From NCBI RefSeq assembly GCF_000428045.1, contig NZ_ATZE01000026.1:1-64000 (forward strand): a stretch of DNA of 64,000 nucleotides, written 5' to 3'. Below, piece by piece: positions 18,701 to 26,957 of the stretch. The first letter of the stretch is position 1. The number at the start of each line of letters is the position of its first letter. Below the pieces are notes generated by a model that had not been told where the DNA came from, searched no databases, and worked only from the letters and a program-made list of their open reading frames with translations. The translations under genes and the position numbers were made by a program. This DNA comes from Sedimenticola selenatireducens DSM 17993 (GTDB taxonomy: Bacteria; Pseudomonadota; Gammaproteobacteria; Chromatiales; Chromatiaceae).

Positions 18701-21700
18701 GGGGTCGTACTCTCCAGGCCGAGCATATCGAATCCACCCCCGATGGCTCTTTCCCCGAACAGGTCTCATTCAAGCGGCTGGTCCTCAAGCATGCTGACCC
18801 GGCGACCCGTTGTGAGCTCGACCTTGATGGTGATGGGAAGGCCGAGATCACACTCAACAGCGACCAGGCCAAAAGCGCACGCTTCCCCGGTGAAGGGCGT
18901 TATGTGGTTGAGTCAAAGTGTGTTGGTGCTGATGGCCAGGTTGCATGGCAGAAATTCTGGGTGCAGGCGACCGGCAATCGCGCCCGTGAAGGGATTGCCT
19001 TGTTCCTCAATTCACCGAGGGAAGGGCAGACCATCGATCAGCCCGTCAAGCTGGCGGCCCAGGCGATCAATTATAACGGTCGACCAGTTGCCGGTGTGCG
19101 CTACAAACTGGATGGCACCGTCCTGGCAACGGACTATTCGGCCCCTTACGATGTTGATGTGAATTGGCAGGCGCTGGCTGCGGGAAAACATACCGTGGAG
19201 GTTACAGCCTACGATGGTACAGGTGTCGAGGCGAGCGTCACCCGGCAATTTTACCTGTCAGAGTATTTTGATATCTCTCCTCCCAACGGGGCCGTGCTCA
19301 CTGGCGAATCGATACGGGTCAGCTGGCTTGCACCCAGGCATGGCGAGTCGCTGTTGCGTTACCGGAAACAGGGCAGCACGGAGTGGAAGACCGAGCGTGG
19401 ACAGAGTGGCCGGTTGCGCGTGGTCGAGCTGAAGGATCTGGAAGCCGCCGTGCCTTACGAGATACAACCGATGGGCGGCAGTCAGGATGGTCCGGTACAG
19501 ACCCTGACCCGAGTCAAGGGGTTGGCCTTTGGGCGCAGCCGTTACGGCGCCAATATCCGCCGGGATTATAATCAACGGGTGGGTATCAGCGTGCGCAACA
19601 ACGGTGATGAACCGCTGAGTGTTCGCCTCGAGTGCGGTAAACCGAAGGACCCCAGCATGCTGGTCGGTTTTGTCGGTGAAGGTTCGGAGGATAAACCAAT
19701 CAACCTGGCACCGGGAGAGGTGCGGGAGTTCCTTCTCGGCATTAGCGCCCAGGATGTGAACACTGCTGATCATACAATTCCTGTCCGGATCGTGTCCGAT
19801 AACGGATTGAGTGACGAGTCAGAGGTGGCAGTTCATGTTAGATTGCCGCATGTCGAACTGCAGTGGAAGGACCGGGGGGCGCTCCCGCTTGGTCATGGTC
19901 GTACTCTGCGGCTGACCAACCTGGGTGATACCATCACCGATCTTCAGGTGACCAGTGACAATAGCCAGGCCGTGACCATCTCCCCCACCGTTCAGCATGG
20001 GTTGCTAGCCCGTAACCAGTACCTGGACTTTACGGTTACGCCGCGATTTTATGAGGGCTTCAATGGCGTCAAAACCCGGATCGTGGCACGCGGTCTGAAG
20101 AAGGAGTTCAGTTACGATTATGAAATGAAGCTGGCAGCGGGCGAAAGCGCGCGGAAAATCTGGCTGTTTCCGGGTATTGATCCGACGGACGAATCCCTGC
20201 AAGAAAAGGAACCCGGGTTGATTCATAACGCCAACCTGGCGGAAAGGCTCGACCCTTCGAACATTGACTGGAGCCGGCGTGATAACCCGGAAGATCTCGA
20301 TCGGGATGGGGTGGCGGATCGCTGGTCGATGAACATCGGTGATGTACGCTGGGTTGGTGACGATACCAATGCGGATAGTGAAGTCGATTTTGTTCACGCC
20401 GATGTGGGCGATGACGGGATTTTTGAATACTCCGCGCTGCTTGAACAGGAGCAGTGGCATAAGACCAACCTGGTAGAGGCCTGGCTTGAGATGGGATTCA
20501 GCCTGCCCTGGAGTCGAAAAAGCTACCATCCCCACGATACCGATATTGTGCTGAATGGTCAGATTATTGGCGGATTGCGGGATACCATACCCGAGGGTAA
20601 CTACAGCTTCCGCATACCACCAGCTGCATTGCGGTTTGATAAAAACGGACATCCGGCGGACAACCGCATCGGTATCAACTCCAAGCATCTGCGCGGTGGC
20701 CACTATGTGGTTAATAGCGATTTTCGTTTCAAGTTCAGGTTAACCGCGACGCCTGTCTGGACAGTTGCCAAATCCGAGACAGAAGCGCGCCAGTCGGTAT
20801 CGCAGGTGGGGGGACTCTCTATCAATGCAGCGGACCTGAGTCTCTCTTCATCCGAAATCTGGCTGGACGCCCCCGCTGAAACAAAGACGGGCGACGAGGT
20901 GACGGTTGAGGTTCCGGTTCATAATCTGGGATCTGTTGCCGTACCCCAGGTGGACGTCGCGCTGCTTCGCAAGACGCAGGGGCGTGATCGTGAAGAGATC
21001 GGTCGTGTCACTGTCAGCGATATTACCCTGCATGGTGGCGCGATTGCGAAATTCAGCTGGAAGGCCACAGCCGGGTCCAGTGCCTTCTATCTGGTGGCTG
21101 ATCCGGAAAAACAGGTCAACGATCTGGATAGAGTCAATAACGAGGCAAACTTTTTCCTACCCGTCAAAGGCGAAGAGAAGCCGATTGTTATCACCTTCAA
21201 CCAGCCGAAGCCTGGCCGTGCTGTCGAGGGTCCAATTCAACGTCTTGAGGCGACCATAAACAAGGAAGCCGGGACGGTAGAACCTGCGCTTTCCATCGAT
21301 GGCGGACTCTGGACCGAATTTCCACCCGTCAAGGGCAAGTTGTCTACCGAACTGTTACTTCAACCGGGAGAACATCGCCTTGAACTGCGGGTGGTGGATG
21401 CTGCCGGGAATACGGCCATCAACGTGCTCCCTGTCAAGGTGAAAGCGGCACAACCCCAGGCCCAGGTCATGCAACCCAAACCCGGTGAATCGATCGCAGA
21501 ACGTCACGCGCACGTGGTAACTGCCATACCGAAGGAGACCGAACTGGTCGGTGTACGCACGGCGGGTGGGCCCTGGCATAAAGCCGTATTGACCGGTGAT
21601 GAGGCCCACGTCGACCTGCCATTGCAGTTTGGCCAGCAAACGATCGAGGTGATGGTGGCCAGCCAGTCCGGCGTGGTCAGGCACCTGTCTCTGGATGTTA

Positions 21701-22098
21701 ACTGTTCCGCGCAACCCGGGGAGCGAGATGAGCGGGTGGCTGCCGGAGCTGAGCTGCAGGGCTTGTTGTGGCCGATCCGTGACAGCGACCTCGCCATCGA
21801 CCTGTTTCAGGGCAGCAGTGGTGTCATGCAACCGGTGAAACCTGAAGAGCAGACAGCGGCACTACAGGCTGCAACTGAAAAACCGGCCAATACGGCCGCC
21901 ATGGATCCCAAGATGCGCCAGCGTTATGAAAAGGCTAAACGTTTGCGTACTGAAGGGGGAAAACTTCAGGCACAAGGGCGATTGCGCGAGGCCTTGGACA
22001 AGTATCAAGAGAGCCTCAGGTTCTATCCGGATTACCGCCTGGAAGCGCACATGCAATTGGTCGAGGGTGTACTCAACAAAACTGCACCCGCGAGATAA
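15787..22098 (+). CDS. Giant exported multidomain protein with five EWGNN repeats
   Basis: The 2103-residue product has a signal peptide (LLHGLLLLTLLVTVAHA). Residues about 25-100, 110-200 and 290-390 resemble carboxypeptidase-regulatory-like beta domains (for example GVKVFEQ...GLPGGEYKLSV). Five repeats of about 117 residues follow, similar to PPC-type domains (EPNN, GDRDFF/Y), each ending in EWGNN at residues 484, 601, 720, 837 and 954. Next come Ig-like and fibronectin-like segments, calcium-loop-like DLDGDGKAE and DLDRDGVADRW, and a CARDB-like domain near 1680-1800. Residues 2044-2103 form a TPR-like tail shared with the protein at 8765. GGAGCG precedes the ATG. I infer a periplasmic or surface binding scaffold; no catalytic motif is seen. 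Confidence 0.8.
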   Translation: MKSLTARLLHGLLLLTLLVTVAHAEAPGPLGVKVFEQAADATRKPMANVRVHIGNRHAATDARGMAVFEGLPGGEYKLSVEQADYQTLTQQVSLANGARQAIELTLTPAAVVRWGGRVVIEGGGQPIAGVMVVLDPIEVKSSLSGQAHSVTTWDGRFEFIDLPVGRYQLSANAPGYGSISQAVDVVAPDMTKQVEIDGPMIDGVALDLCREWGKNCNKPAADLFCQQQNYFEAGDFRVENDKPPTRIITSGKLCEADSCDRISWIKCVGDQQEPLLLKLRAESKAISQPVKVADRVTGKPISGATIALAETWPSGAIAEMKSDRSGLAHFKGLQIGAANHQDVNGRVSLSRRQITAHVAAEGYVSTVVPLVLSESASQLDVSLSPLTEQQELEPNNDLEHGQEVLVGASIRFKIAERGDRDFFKFRLPEAAKLTVTIEAAHLETLLHLRDSDGNSIRQQGAHVGKPNILEQRLVSGSYSIEASEWGNNASDPEASLTLTIAAEPAVDPNEPNQDAESARTINLNQQVSGLIWPVGDRDFYRLEVKQAGILRLSDMHTSLQRHVKIYSSLGKQLAAQGGYAGKPLALEHAVTPGVYLVEMQEWGNNDASLEPYRLSVEMMPDDGVVDPVQVPGEMRAARSLPSHIWFASTLLPVGDRDLFSVNIPGAGVLRMQSKGPMQRHLKVFDAKGKLLQEVGGYENKSVELNWHANGPGTVFVSIEEWGNNSYSALPYTMRVWFERADEIDYQQRNENFDQATPLVSGDTVYGSYLPIGDQDFYAVDIDFPGMLEVSATSAQQTHLRIFDSQRKMIAERGAYGNKTAELRPEVNKGIYYIQLSEWGNNTASTEPYELKLALQRAEPTETEPLAEDPPRRLLDGEAQSFSIDQNGDRDRFLFEMAKAGEVKLSIASQVQTLVKVYNDQTGKLIHESGHYDPVRWSRSLKLDEPVRLRIELSEWGNNATSREPGFIMVDSRGRTLQAEHIESTPDGSFPEQVSFKRLVLKHADPATRCELDLDGDGKAEITLNSDQAKSARFPGEGRYVVESKCVGADGQVAWQKFWVQATGNRAREGIALFLNSPREGQTIDQPVKLAAQAINYNGRPVAGVRYKLDGTVLATDYSAPYDVDVNWQALAAGKHTVEVTAYDGTGVEASVTRQFYLSEYFDISPPNGAVLTGESIRVSWLAPRHGESLLRYRKQGSTEWKTERGQSGRLRVVELKDLEAAVPYEIQPMGGSQDGPVQTLTRVKGLAFGRSRYGANIRRDYNQRVGISVRNNGDEPLSVRLECGKPKDPSMLVGFVGEGSEDKPINLAPGEVREFLLGISAQDVNTADHTIPVRIVSDNGLSDESEVAVHVRLPHVELQWKDRGALPLGHGRTLRLTNLGDTITDLQVTSDNSQAVTISPTVQHGLLARNQYLDFTVTPRFYEGFNGVKTRIVARGLKKEFSYDYEMKLAAGESARKIWLFPGIDPTDESLQEKEPGLIHNANLAERLDPSNIDWSRRDNPEDLDRDGVADRWSMNIGDVRWVGDDTNADSEVDFVHADVGDDGIFEYSALLEQEQWHKTNLVEAWLEMGFSLPWSRKSYHPHDTDIVLNGQIIGGLRDTIPEGNYSFRIPPAALRFDKNGHPADNRIGINSKHLRGGHYVVNSDFRFKFRLTATPVWTVAKSETEARQSVSQVGGLSINAADLSLSSSEIWLDAPAETKTGDEVTVEVPVHNLGSVAVPQVDVALLRKTQGRDREEIGRVTVSDITLHGGAIAKFSWKATAGSSAFYLVADPEKQVNDLDRVNNEANFFLPVKGEEKPIVITFNQPKPGRAVEGPIQRLEATINKEAGTVEPALSIDGGLWTEFPPVKGKLSTELLLQPGEHRLELRVVDAAGNTAINVLPVKVKAAQPQAQVMQPKPGESIAERHAHVVTAIPKETELVGVRTAGGPWHKAVLTGDEAHVDLPLQFGQQTIEVMVASQSGVVRHLSLDVNCSAQPGERDERVAAGAELQGLLWPIRDSDLAIDLFQGSSGVMQPVKPEEQTAALQAATEKPANTAAMDPKMRQRYEKAKRLRTEGGKLQAQGRLREALDKYQESLRFYPDYRLEAHMQLVEGVLNKTAPAR

Positions 22099-22183
22099 AA
22101 ATGAATGACAGCACCGAAAAGAGACAACTATTTTTGGGTTCAGGCAGCGCTAGGGGCCTGGCCTACAACTGGGAGGAAAGGTT

Positions 22184-24322
22184 GTGAAAAGGCATGAATG
22201 GCTCAGACAATTAATATCCACTCTACTGTGCAGTCTGCTATTGGTCAGCACGGTATACGCAAGTACCGGCGCCGACGCGCTGGAAGGGAACAACGCAACC
22301 GGCGCGGATGCTCTGGAAGGTGGAGCGGTGTCGGCCGATGCCCTGGAAGGTGGCATCAGTGCCTCACCGGTAACCTGTGATGGGCAATCACCCTGTATCG
22401 AAACCGCTACCGGATTACCGCTGCAGGTGCTGCCTCGACCCTTTGCCAATGTCTACCTGGAGCAGCAGGCAAATCCCGATGCGGTGGCGCAGGCCAATGT
22501 TCAGGCCTTCCGGCCTTTGTATGTATTTGCGCGCGAGGGTATCGATTTAAGCAATCCCTCTGATCCACAGGGTTGGTATCAGGTGGGTAGCAATAAAAAG
22601 CAGACCACGGGCTGGATTCAGGCGAAAGATGCCCTGGAATGGCGACAGGCACTGGTGGTCGCTTATACCCATCCCGGAGGGATCGCAGAAGGGCGTAAAC
22701 CGGTTTTGATGTTCAAGGATGTGGAATCGCTGCAAGCCATCGTCGATGCTGAGGATATGACGGGCAAGGCTGCGGAGATCTACAACGCCATCGATAACGC
22801 GACGCCACCTGACACGGTGGTCAGCATGGAGCCAAAAAGGTACATCGATATCAACCGTCAATTTTATATTTTGCCCATTCTGGATTGGGAACAGCTGGAT
22901 ATCTATGGTGACGAGGTGCGGCTGCTTCAACTAGCTGCGGCTGTACCCGGGCAGCGTGGCGCCGACACCCTGGACGACAGTGGCTACAGGGACCAGGCCA
23001 GTACTGGTCGCGAGGTGGATCAGGGGGCCGGACTCGCTGACCTCTCGATCGATGTGGTGTTTGTCATGGATACGACACGCAGCATGCAGCCTTATATCGA
23101 TATGACGCGGGATGCCGTCAGGCGCATGGTCCAGACCACGGGTGATCGCCTGAAGGATAAGGTGAAGTTCGGGCTGGTCGGCTATCGTGACGCGGTCGCC
23201 GCCGTCCCGGCTGTGGAGTACACCAGCCGCAATTTCACCCCGGAACTGGTGGATGCCAACAGCTTGATCGAGGTACTTACCAACGAAGCCAGGGCCACAC
23301 CAGCCGGCAGTCTGGATTATGCTGAAGAGGTTTTTTCCGGTGTGGATATGGCGTTGCGCTCGCAATGGCGTCCCGGTGCATTGCGTTTTATTGTCCTGGT
23401 GGGTGATGCCAGTTCCCATCCCCGTGGACATCCGCAGAACACTACCGGCAAGGACGAGACCGACTTGCGACGTGAGCTGGATGATGCCGGTGTGCATCTG
23501 ATCTCGTTACATCTCCAGGATGAGCGTGCCGCCGAGGATCATGACCGTGCTGCCACCCAGTTTGGCCACTTGGCGCAGGTTCGGGGTAGTGATGGCCAAC
23601 AGGCACTGGTACAGGTCAATGCCTTTAAAGAGGGTGATTTTCAGGCCGCTGTTGACAGCGTGGTAGGCGGGGTTGTGAGCCGGTTTGAACAGTCCCTGGC
23701 CATGCGCAGTCTGCCACCACCACCTCCCATGCCGGAATACGGAGCCGACCTGGATGTCGCAACACAAGGTCAGATGGCGATGGACAAGGTCTGGGAAGCG
23801 GCGTTGATCGAATATCTTGGCAAGGGTGCACGGCCACCCAAAGATATCGTTGCCTGGGTAATGGATCGTGACCTGCTGAATCCCGCTGATACCGCCCTGG
23901 AAGTGCGGGTTTTGGTGACGCGCGAACAGTTAAGCAGCCTGGTACAGGCCCTTGATCGTGTCCTAAAGGCTTTTGATCAGGCGAAGATCAGCCAGGGACA
24001 GTTTTTCGAGGCGTTGCAGAGTGTCTCGGGCCAGACCCTCAAGCGCCCCGAGGATCTGGGCAGGGCGCAGAGTCTGGCGGAGACCGGGCTGCTTCCCGCT
24101 TTTATCCAGAGTCTGCCATACCGTAGCGATATTCTCTCGCTGAGCAATGAGATGTTTGCCAGCCTCACTGCCGAGCAGCGGGTTCAACTGGAGTGGGGTT
24201 TGAAGGCCAAACTGGCCCAGTATCTGGCGATTAATTCGCAGGTCGATGCCTGGCATCGACTGAATGAATCCGACCCAGCCAGTGAACTGGTGCATCCGTT
24301 GCATATCGATTATTTGCCTTAA
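22184..24322 (+). CDS. Secreted vWA protein resembling the periplasmic half of T6SS kinase PpkA
   Basis: The 712-residue product begins at GTG behind GGGAGGAAAGG and has a signal peptide. Just after it come three ADALEG motifs (residues 30-35, 41-46, 51-56). Residues about 75-180 form an SH3-like segment (RPLYVFARE, GWYQVG, GWIQAKDA, WRQALVVAYTH) and residues about 288-495 a vWA domain with MIDAS-type DTTRS (D296, S300) and GDAS (D408). This order, and the closing HPLHIDYLP, recall the periplasmic region of PpkA, the kinase upstream of which TagQRST acts in Pseudomonas. No kinase domain is present here. The following genes look like TagT, TagS, TagR and TagQ, which supports the reading. Likely a periplasmic sensor or adaptor. 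Confidence 0.75.
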   Translation: MKRHEWLRQLISTLLCSLLLVSTVYASTGADALEGNNATGADALEGGAVSADALEGGISASPVTCDGQSPCIETATGLPLQVLPRPFANVYLEQQANPDAVAQANVQAFRPLYVFAREGIDLSNPSDPQGWYQVGSNKKQTTGWIQAKDALEWRQALVVAYTHPGGIAEGRKPVLMFKDVESLQAIVDAEDMTGKAAEIYNAIDNATPPDTVVSMEPKRYIDINRQFYILPILDWEQLDIYGDEVRLLQLAAAVPGQRGADTLDDSGYRDQASTGREVDQGAGLADLSIDVVFVMDTTRSMQPYIDMTRDAVRRMVQTTGDRLKDKVKFGLVGYRDAVAAVPAVEYTSRNFTPELVDANSLIEVLTNEARATPAGSLDYAEEVFSGVDMALRSQWRPGALRFIVLVGDASSHPRGHPQNTTGKDETDLRRELDDAGVHLISLHLQDERAAEDHDRAATQFGHLAQVRGSDGQQALVQVNAFKEGDFQAAVDSVVGGVVSRFEQSLAMRSLPPPPPMPEYGADLDVATQGQMAMDKVWEAALIEYLGKGARPPKDIVAWVMDRDLLNPADTALEVRVLVTREQLSSLVQALDRVLKAFDQAKISQGQFFEALQSVSGQTLKRPEDLGRAQSLAETGLLPAFIQSLPYRSDILSLSNEMFASLTAEQRVQLEWGLKAKLAQYLAINSQVDAWHRLNESDPASELVHPLHIDYLP

Positions 24323-24327
24323 ATGCT

Positions 24328-25125
24328 ATGAACGTTCGTGAATCTGTAGAAGCTGTCAGGCAGCAACATCCGGAGGCTGATAAGAATCTATCGGCACCAG
24401 TGTTAATGCTGCAACAGGTGGTGAAGACGCGACAACATGCCACGAACAGTTTTCAGCTTGTGATTCCGGAATTGACTGTCCGTGCAGGGGAATTTGTGGC
24501 GGTGGTGGGTGAGAGTGGTTGTGGCAAAAGCACCTTGCTTGACCTGTTGGCGCTGATATCAAAGCCGAACGAGGTTTCCCGCTTTCGGCTGGCCTTCACG
24601 GAGCAGGATCAAACTGATGTGGCCAGCTTGTGGGCGCGTAACGATGAGAACGCGTTGGCCTCCGTCCGACGACGACACCTGGGTTATGTATTGCAGACGG
24701 GTGGGTTATTACCCTATCTGAGCGTGCAGGACAATCTGTTGCTACCCATGCGCATGAACAGACTGCCGGGTGCCAATCAGCGCGTGCTTGCCATGGCTGA
24801 ACGTATGGGGGTCACTGACTGTTTGAAGCGCAAACCGGATGCGCTTTCTGGGGGACAGCGCCAGCGGGTCGCCATCCTGCGTGCCCTGTCCCATGCCCCA
24901 CGGCTGGTACTGGCGGACGAACCGACCGCTGCTGTTGACAAACGACGCGCCCGACTGATCGTGGATGATTTCAGGTCGTTGGCAAGGGATGAAGGTCTCT
25001 CCATTATCATGGTTACGCATGATTTGGATCTGGTGAAATCGCTGGCCGATGCGACTTATGGTTTTGAAGTGACCCAAGTTGCGGAGAACCAGGTGCGTTC
25101 CATCTGTCGCAGGGAGCCTGCCTGA
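24328..25125 (+). CDS. ABC transporter ATP-binding protein, TagT/LolD-like
   Basis: The 265-residue protein has a full set of ABC ATPase motifs: Walker A GESGCGKST near residues 62-70, Q-loop LQTGG, signature LSGGQRQRV near 172-180, Walker B LVLADEPT and switch histidine VTHD. It belongs to the LolD/MacB/FtsE type that drives mechanotransmission permeases. It begins five bases after the vWA gene and its stop overlaps the permease start by one base. Next to the vWA, FGE-like and lipoprotein genes, the best parallel is TagT of the type VI posttranslational pathway rather than LolD itself, but sequence alone cannot separate them fully. Confidence 0.88.
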   Translation: MNVRESVEAVRQQHPEADKNLSAPVLMLQQVVKTRQHATNSFQLVIPELTVRAGEFVAVVGESGCGKSTLLDLLALISKPNEVSRFRLAFTEQDQTDVASLWARNDENALASVRRRHLGYVLQTGGLLPYLSVQDNLLLPMRMNRLPGANQRVLAMAERMGVTDCLKRKPDALSGGQRQRVAILRALSHAPRLVLADEPTAAVDKRRARLIVDDFRSLARDEGLSIIMVTHDLDLVKSLADATYGFEVTQVAENQVRSICRREPA

Positions 25126-26957
25126 TGATTAATAGCGGCAGCCAAAGGATGCGCGTTTTCAACCTGGCCGCGGCCCACCTCCGGCATGAATGGGTATTAA
25201 CCCTGTGCCTGGTTTCCGCGCTGGCCGCGGTGCTCGCACCGCTACTGATATTGATGGGGCTTAAAGAGGGGACAATAGAAACGCTACGCGATCGACTGGT
25301 GCAGGACCCGGTCTACAGGGAGATCCGGCCCGCGATAACACGCAACTTTGACGAACAGTGGCTGCGGCAGTTGCAGGGCAAGCCCGGCGTGGCCTTCATG
25401 ACCCCCACAATCCTGCCAGCCTCATCAATGATTCATCTCAGCTCGGGCGACAGTGACAGTGAACTGATGGACCTGGTTCCGACGGACAGTGGTGATCCGC
25501 TTTTGTTGGAAAATGGCGCTGCCATTCCACAGAATGGTGAATGCGTGCTGAGCAGTGAAGCGGCCAGACGTCTGGGGACAAAGGCCGGCGAAACCATCGT
25601 GGCCCGGGTGACCCGGAGCCGTGCGGGAAGATTGGAAACCGCGGAAGAGCGGCTGCGGGTGATAGCCGTTTTATCAACCCGGGCCGGTAATCTGGCCAGG
25701 GTCTATACCCCTCTGGACTTTGTTGTCGATGTCGAGTCCTACAAAGAGGGGCGTGGGATTGCCAGGCGTGGTTGGAACGGGGAGTCAGCCCGCCCCTATA
25801 TGAGTTTTGATGGGGTTGTGGTGCTATCCGAGACCCCGCTTGATCCGGTGACCCGTACCGGCCTGGTGGTGAATACCGGCCTGCTGAAGGCAGATAGCAT
25901 GACTGCCGTGTCGTTTAAATCACTGACCGGCCTGGGTTTGCCGGATGGCTGGCATGCGTACGATCTGAACATCCCCGCCGGAGCGGTCAACTTCTCCAGT
26001 ATCAAAGCACTGCAGCGGAAATTGCGGGGTAGAGGCGCGGTGGTGTTCCCCTATGCCAGGGAAATGGAACTTGAACTGCCGAATGGCCAGCTTGCGGTGA
26101 TGGGACTCTCGATCAGTGCTGAATTGGCCAGAAAGCTCGATTGGCCGGTTCCACCTTGGGGGCAGTTGTCAGACCGGGCTCTGGATTCTGGTCGGTTATT
26201 GCAGGCCGTACTGCCAAATGACATGTTCGATCAATCCTCTGAACTGCAGGTCGTCTTTACCGGTGTCGCCAGGTTGGAGCTGCCTTTAAAGGTTGCCGGG
26301 GCGTCCAGTTTAAAGACGGCGCTAATACCGGCTGAACTGATGGGTATGTTGCGCACAGGTGTTGAGCGCAAGGTGAGTTATCAGCCAGAGTCCGGCGGCC
26401 TGGTTCTGGAACGTGCCGGCTATCGTGGTTTTCGACTCTATGGCGAAACTATCGATGATATCCCCGCTCTGGTAGAACATCTCCGATCCGGTGGACTGGA
26501 AGTGGTCGCGGAGGTCGACGCGATTGAACGCATCCAGGTTTTGGATAGAGGCTTGAGTCGACTCTTCTGGTTGATCGCCGTGCTGGGCGTGGTGGGTGCC
26601 GGTGCCGTACTGGTGGCCAGTTTGTATGCGGCCGTTGAACGTGAGCGAAAGGATTTGGGTGTCTTGCGATTGATCGGTCTGGCACGTACCGATGTATTTC
26701 TGTTTCCGGTCTTTCAGGGAGCGCTGATTGCCATCCTCGGCGTGGCCATTGGCTGGCTTGGCTATTGGTGTCTGGCACAGGTGATCAATAGTGCATTTGG
26801 CCATGAACTTGCCGTTGGACAGGCCATCTGTCGTCTGCCCGCGGGGTATTCCTGGCTGGCCCTGGCGGCCACGCTAGCGCTGGCTGTATGCAGTTCTCTG
26901 ATCGCAGCCTGGAAGGCAACATTAATCGATCCAGCGGAGGCAATTCGTGAAGAGTAG
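25125..26957 (+). CDS. ABC transporter permease, TagS/MacB-LolCE-like
   Basis: The 610-residue protein has the type VII ABC layout: one N-terminal membrane segment (LTLCLVSALAAVLAPLLILMG), a large periplasmic domain of about 430 residues, and three C-terminal segments in the FtsX/MacB core (for example LFWLIAVLGVVGAGAVLVAS), with the cytoplasmic loop RERKDLGVLRLIGL that couples to the ATPase. Such permeases transmit force to periplasmic partners or extract lipoproteins. It is coupled to the ATPase gene by a one-base overlap and overlaps the FGE-like gene by 11 bases. TagS of Pseudomonas has this position in its pathway; homology beyond the fold needs a search. Confidence 0.85.
   Translation: MINSGSQRMRVFNLAAAHLRHEWVLTLCLVSALAAVLAPLLILMGLKEGTIETLRDRLVQDPVYREIRPAITRNFDEQWLRQLQGKPGVAFMTPTILPASSMIHLSSGDSDSELMDLVPTDSGDPLLLENGAAIPQNGECVLSSEAARRLGTKAGETIVARVTRSRAGRLETAEERLRVIAVLSTRAGNLARVYTPLDFVVDVESYKEGRGIARRGWNGESARPYMSFDGVVVLSETPLDPVTRTGLVVNTGLLKADSMTAVSFKSLTGLGLPDGWHAYDLNIPAGAVNFSSIKALQRKLRGRGAVVFPYAREMELELPNGQLAVMGLSISAELARKLDWPVPPWGQLSDRALDSGRLLQAVLPNDMFDQSSELQVVFTGVARLELPLKVAGASSLKTALIPAELMGMLRTGVERKVSYQPESGGLVLERAGYRGFRLYGETIDDIPALVEHLRSGGLEVVAEVDAIERIQVLDRGLSRLFWLIAVLGVVGAGAVLVASLYAAVERERKDLGVLRLIGLARTDVFLFPVFQGALIAILGVAIGWLGYWCLAQVINSAFGHELAVGQAICRLPAGYSWLALAATLALAVCSSLIAAWKATLIDPAEAIREE

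Noticed and set aside
24328-26957. Calling the ABC pair LolDC/E
   Set aside because: A single permease with a large periplasmic domain, in an operon with vWA, FGE-like and lipoprotein genes, does not fit the housekeeping lolCDE locus.
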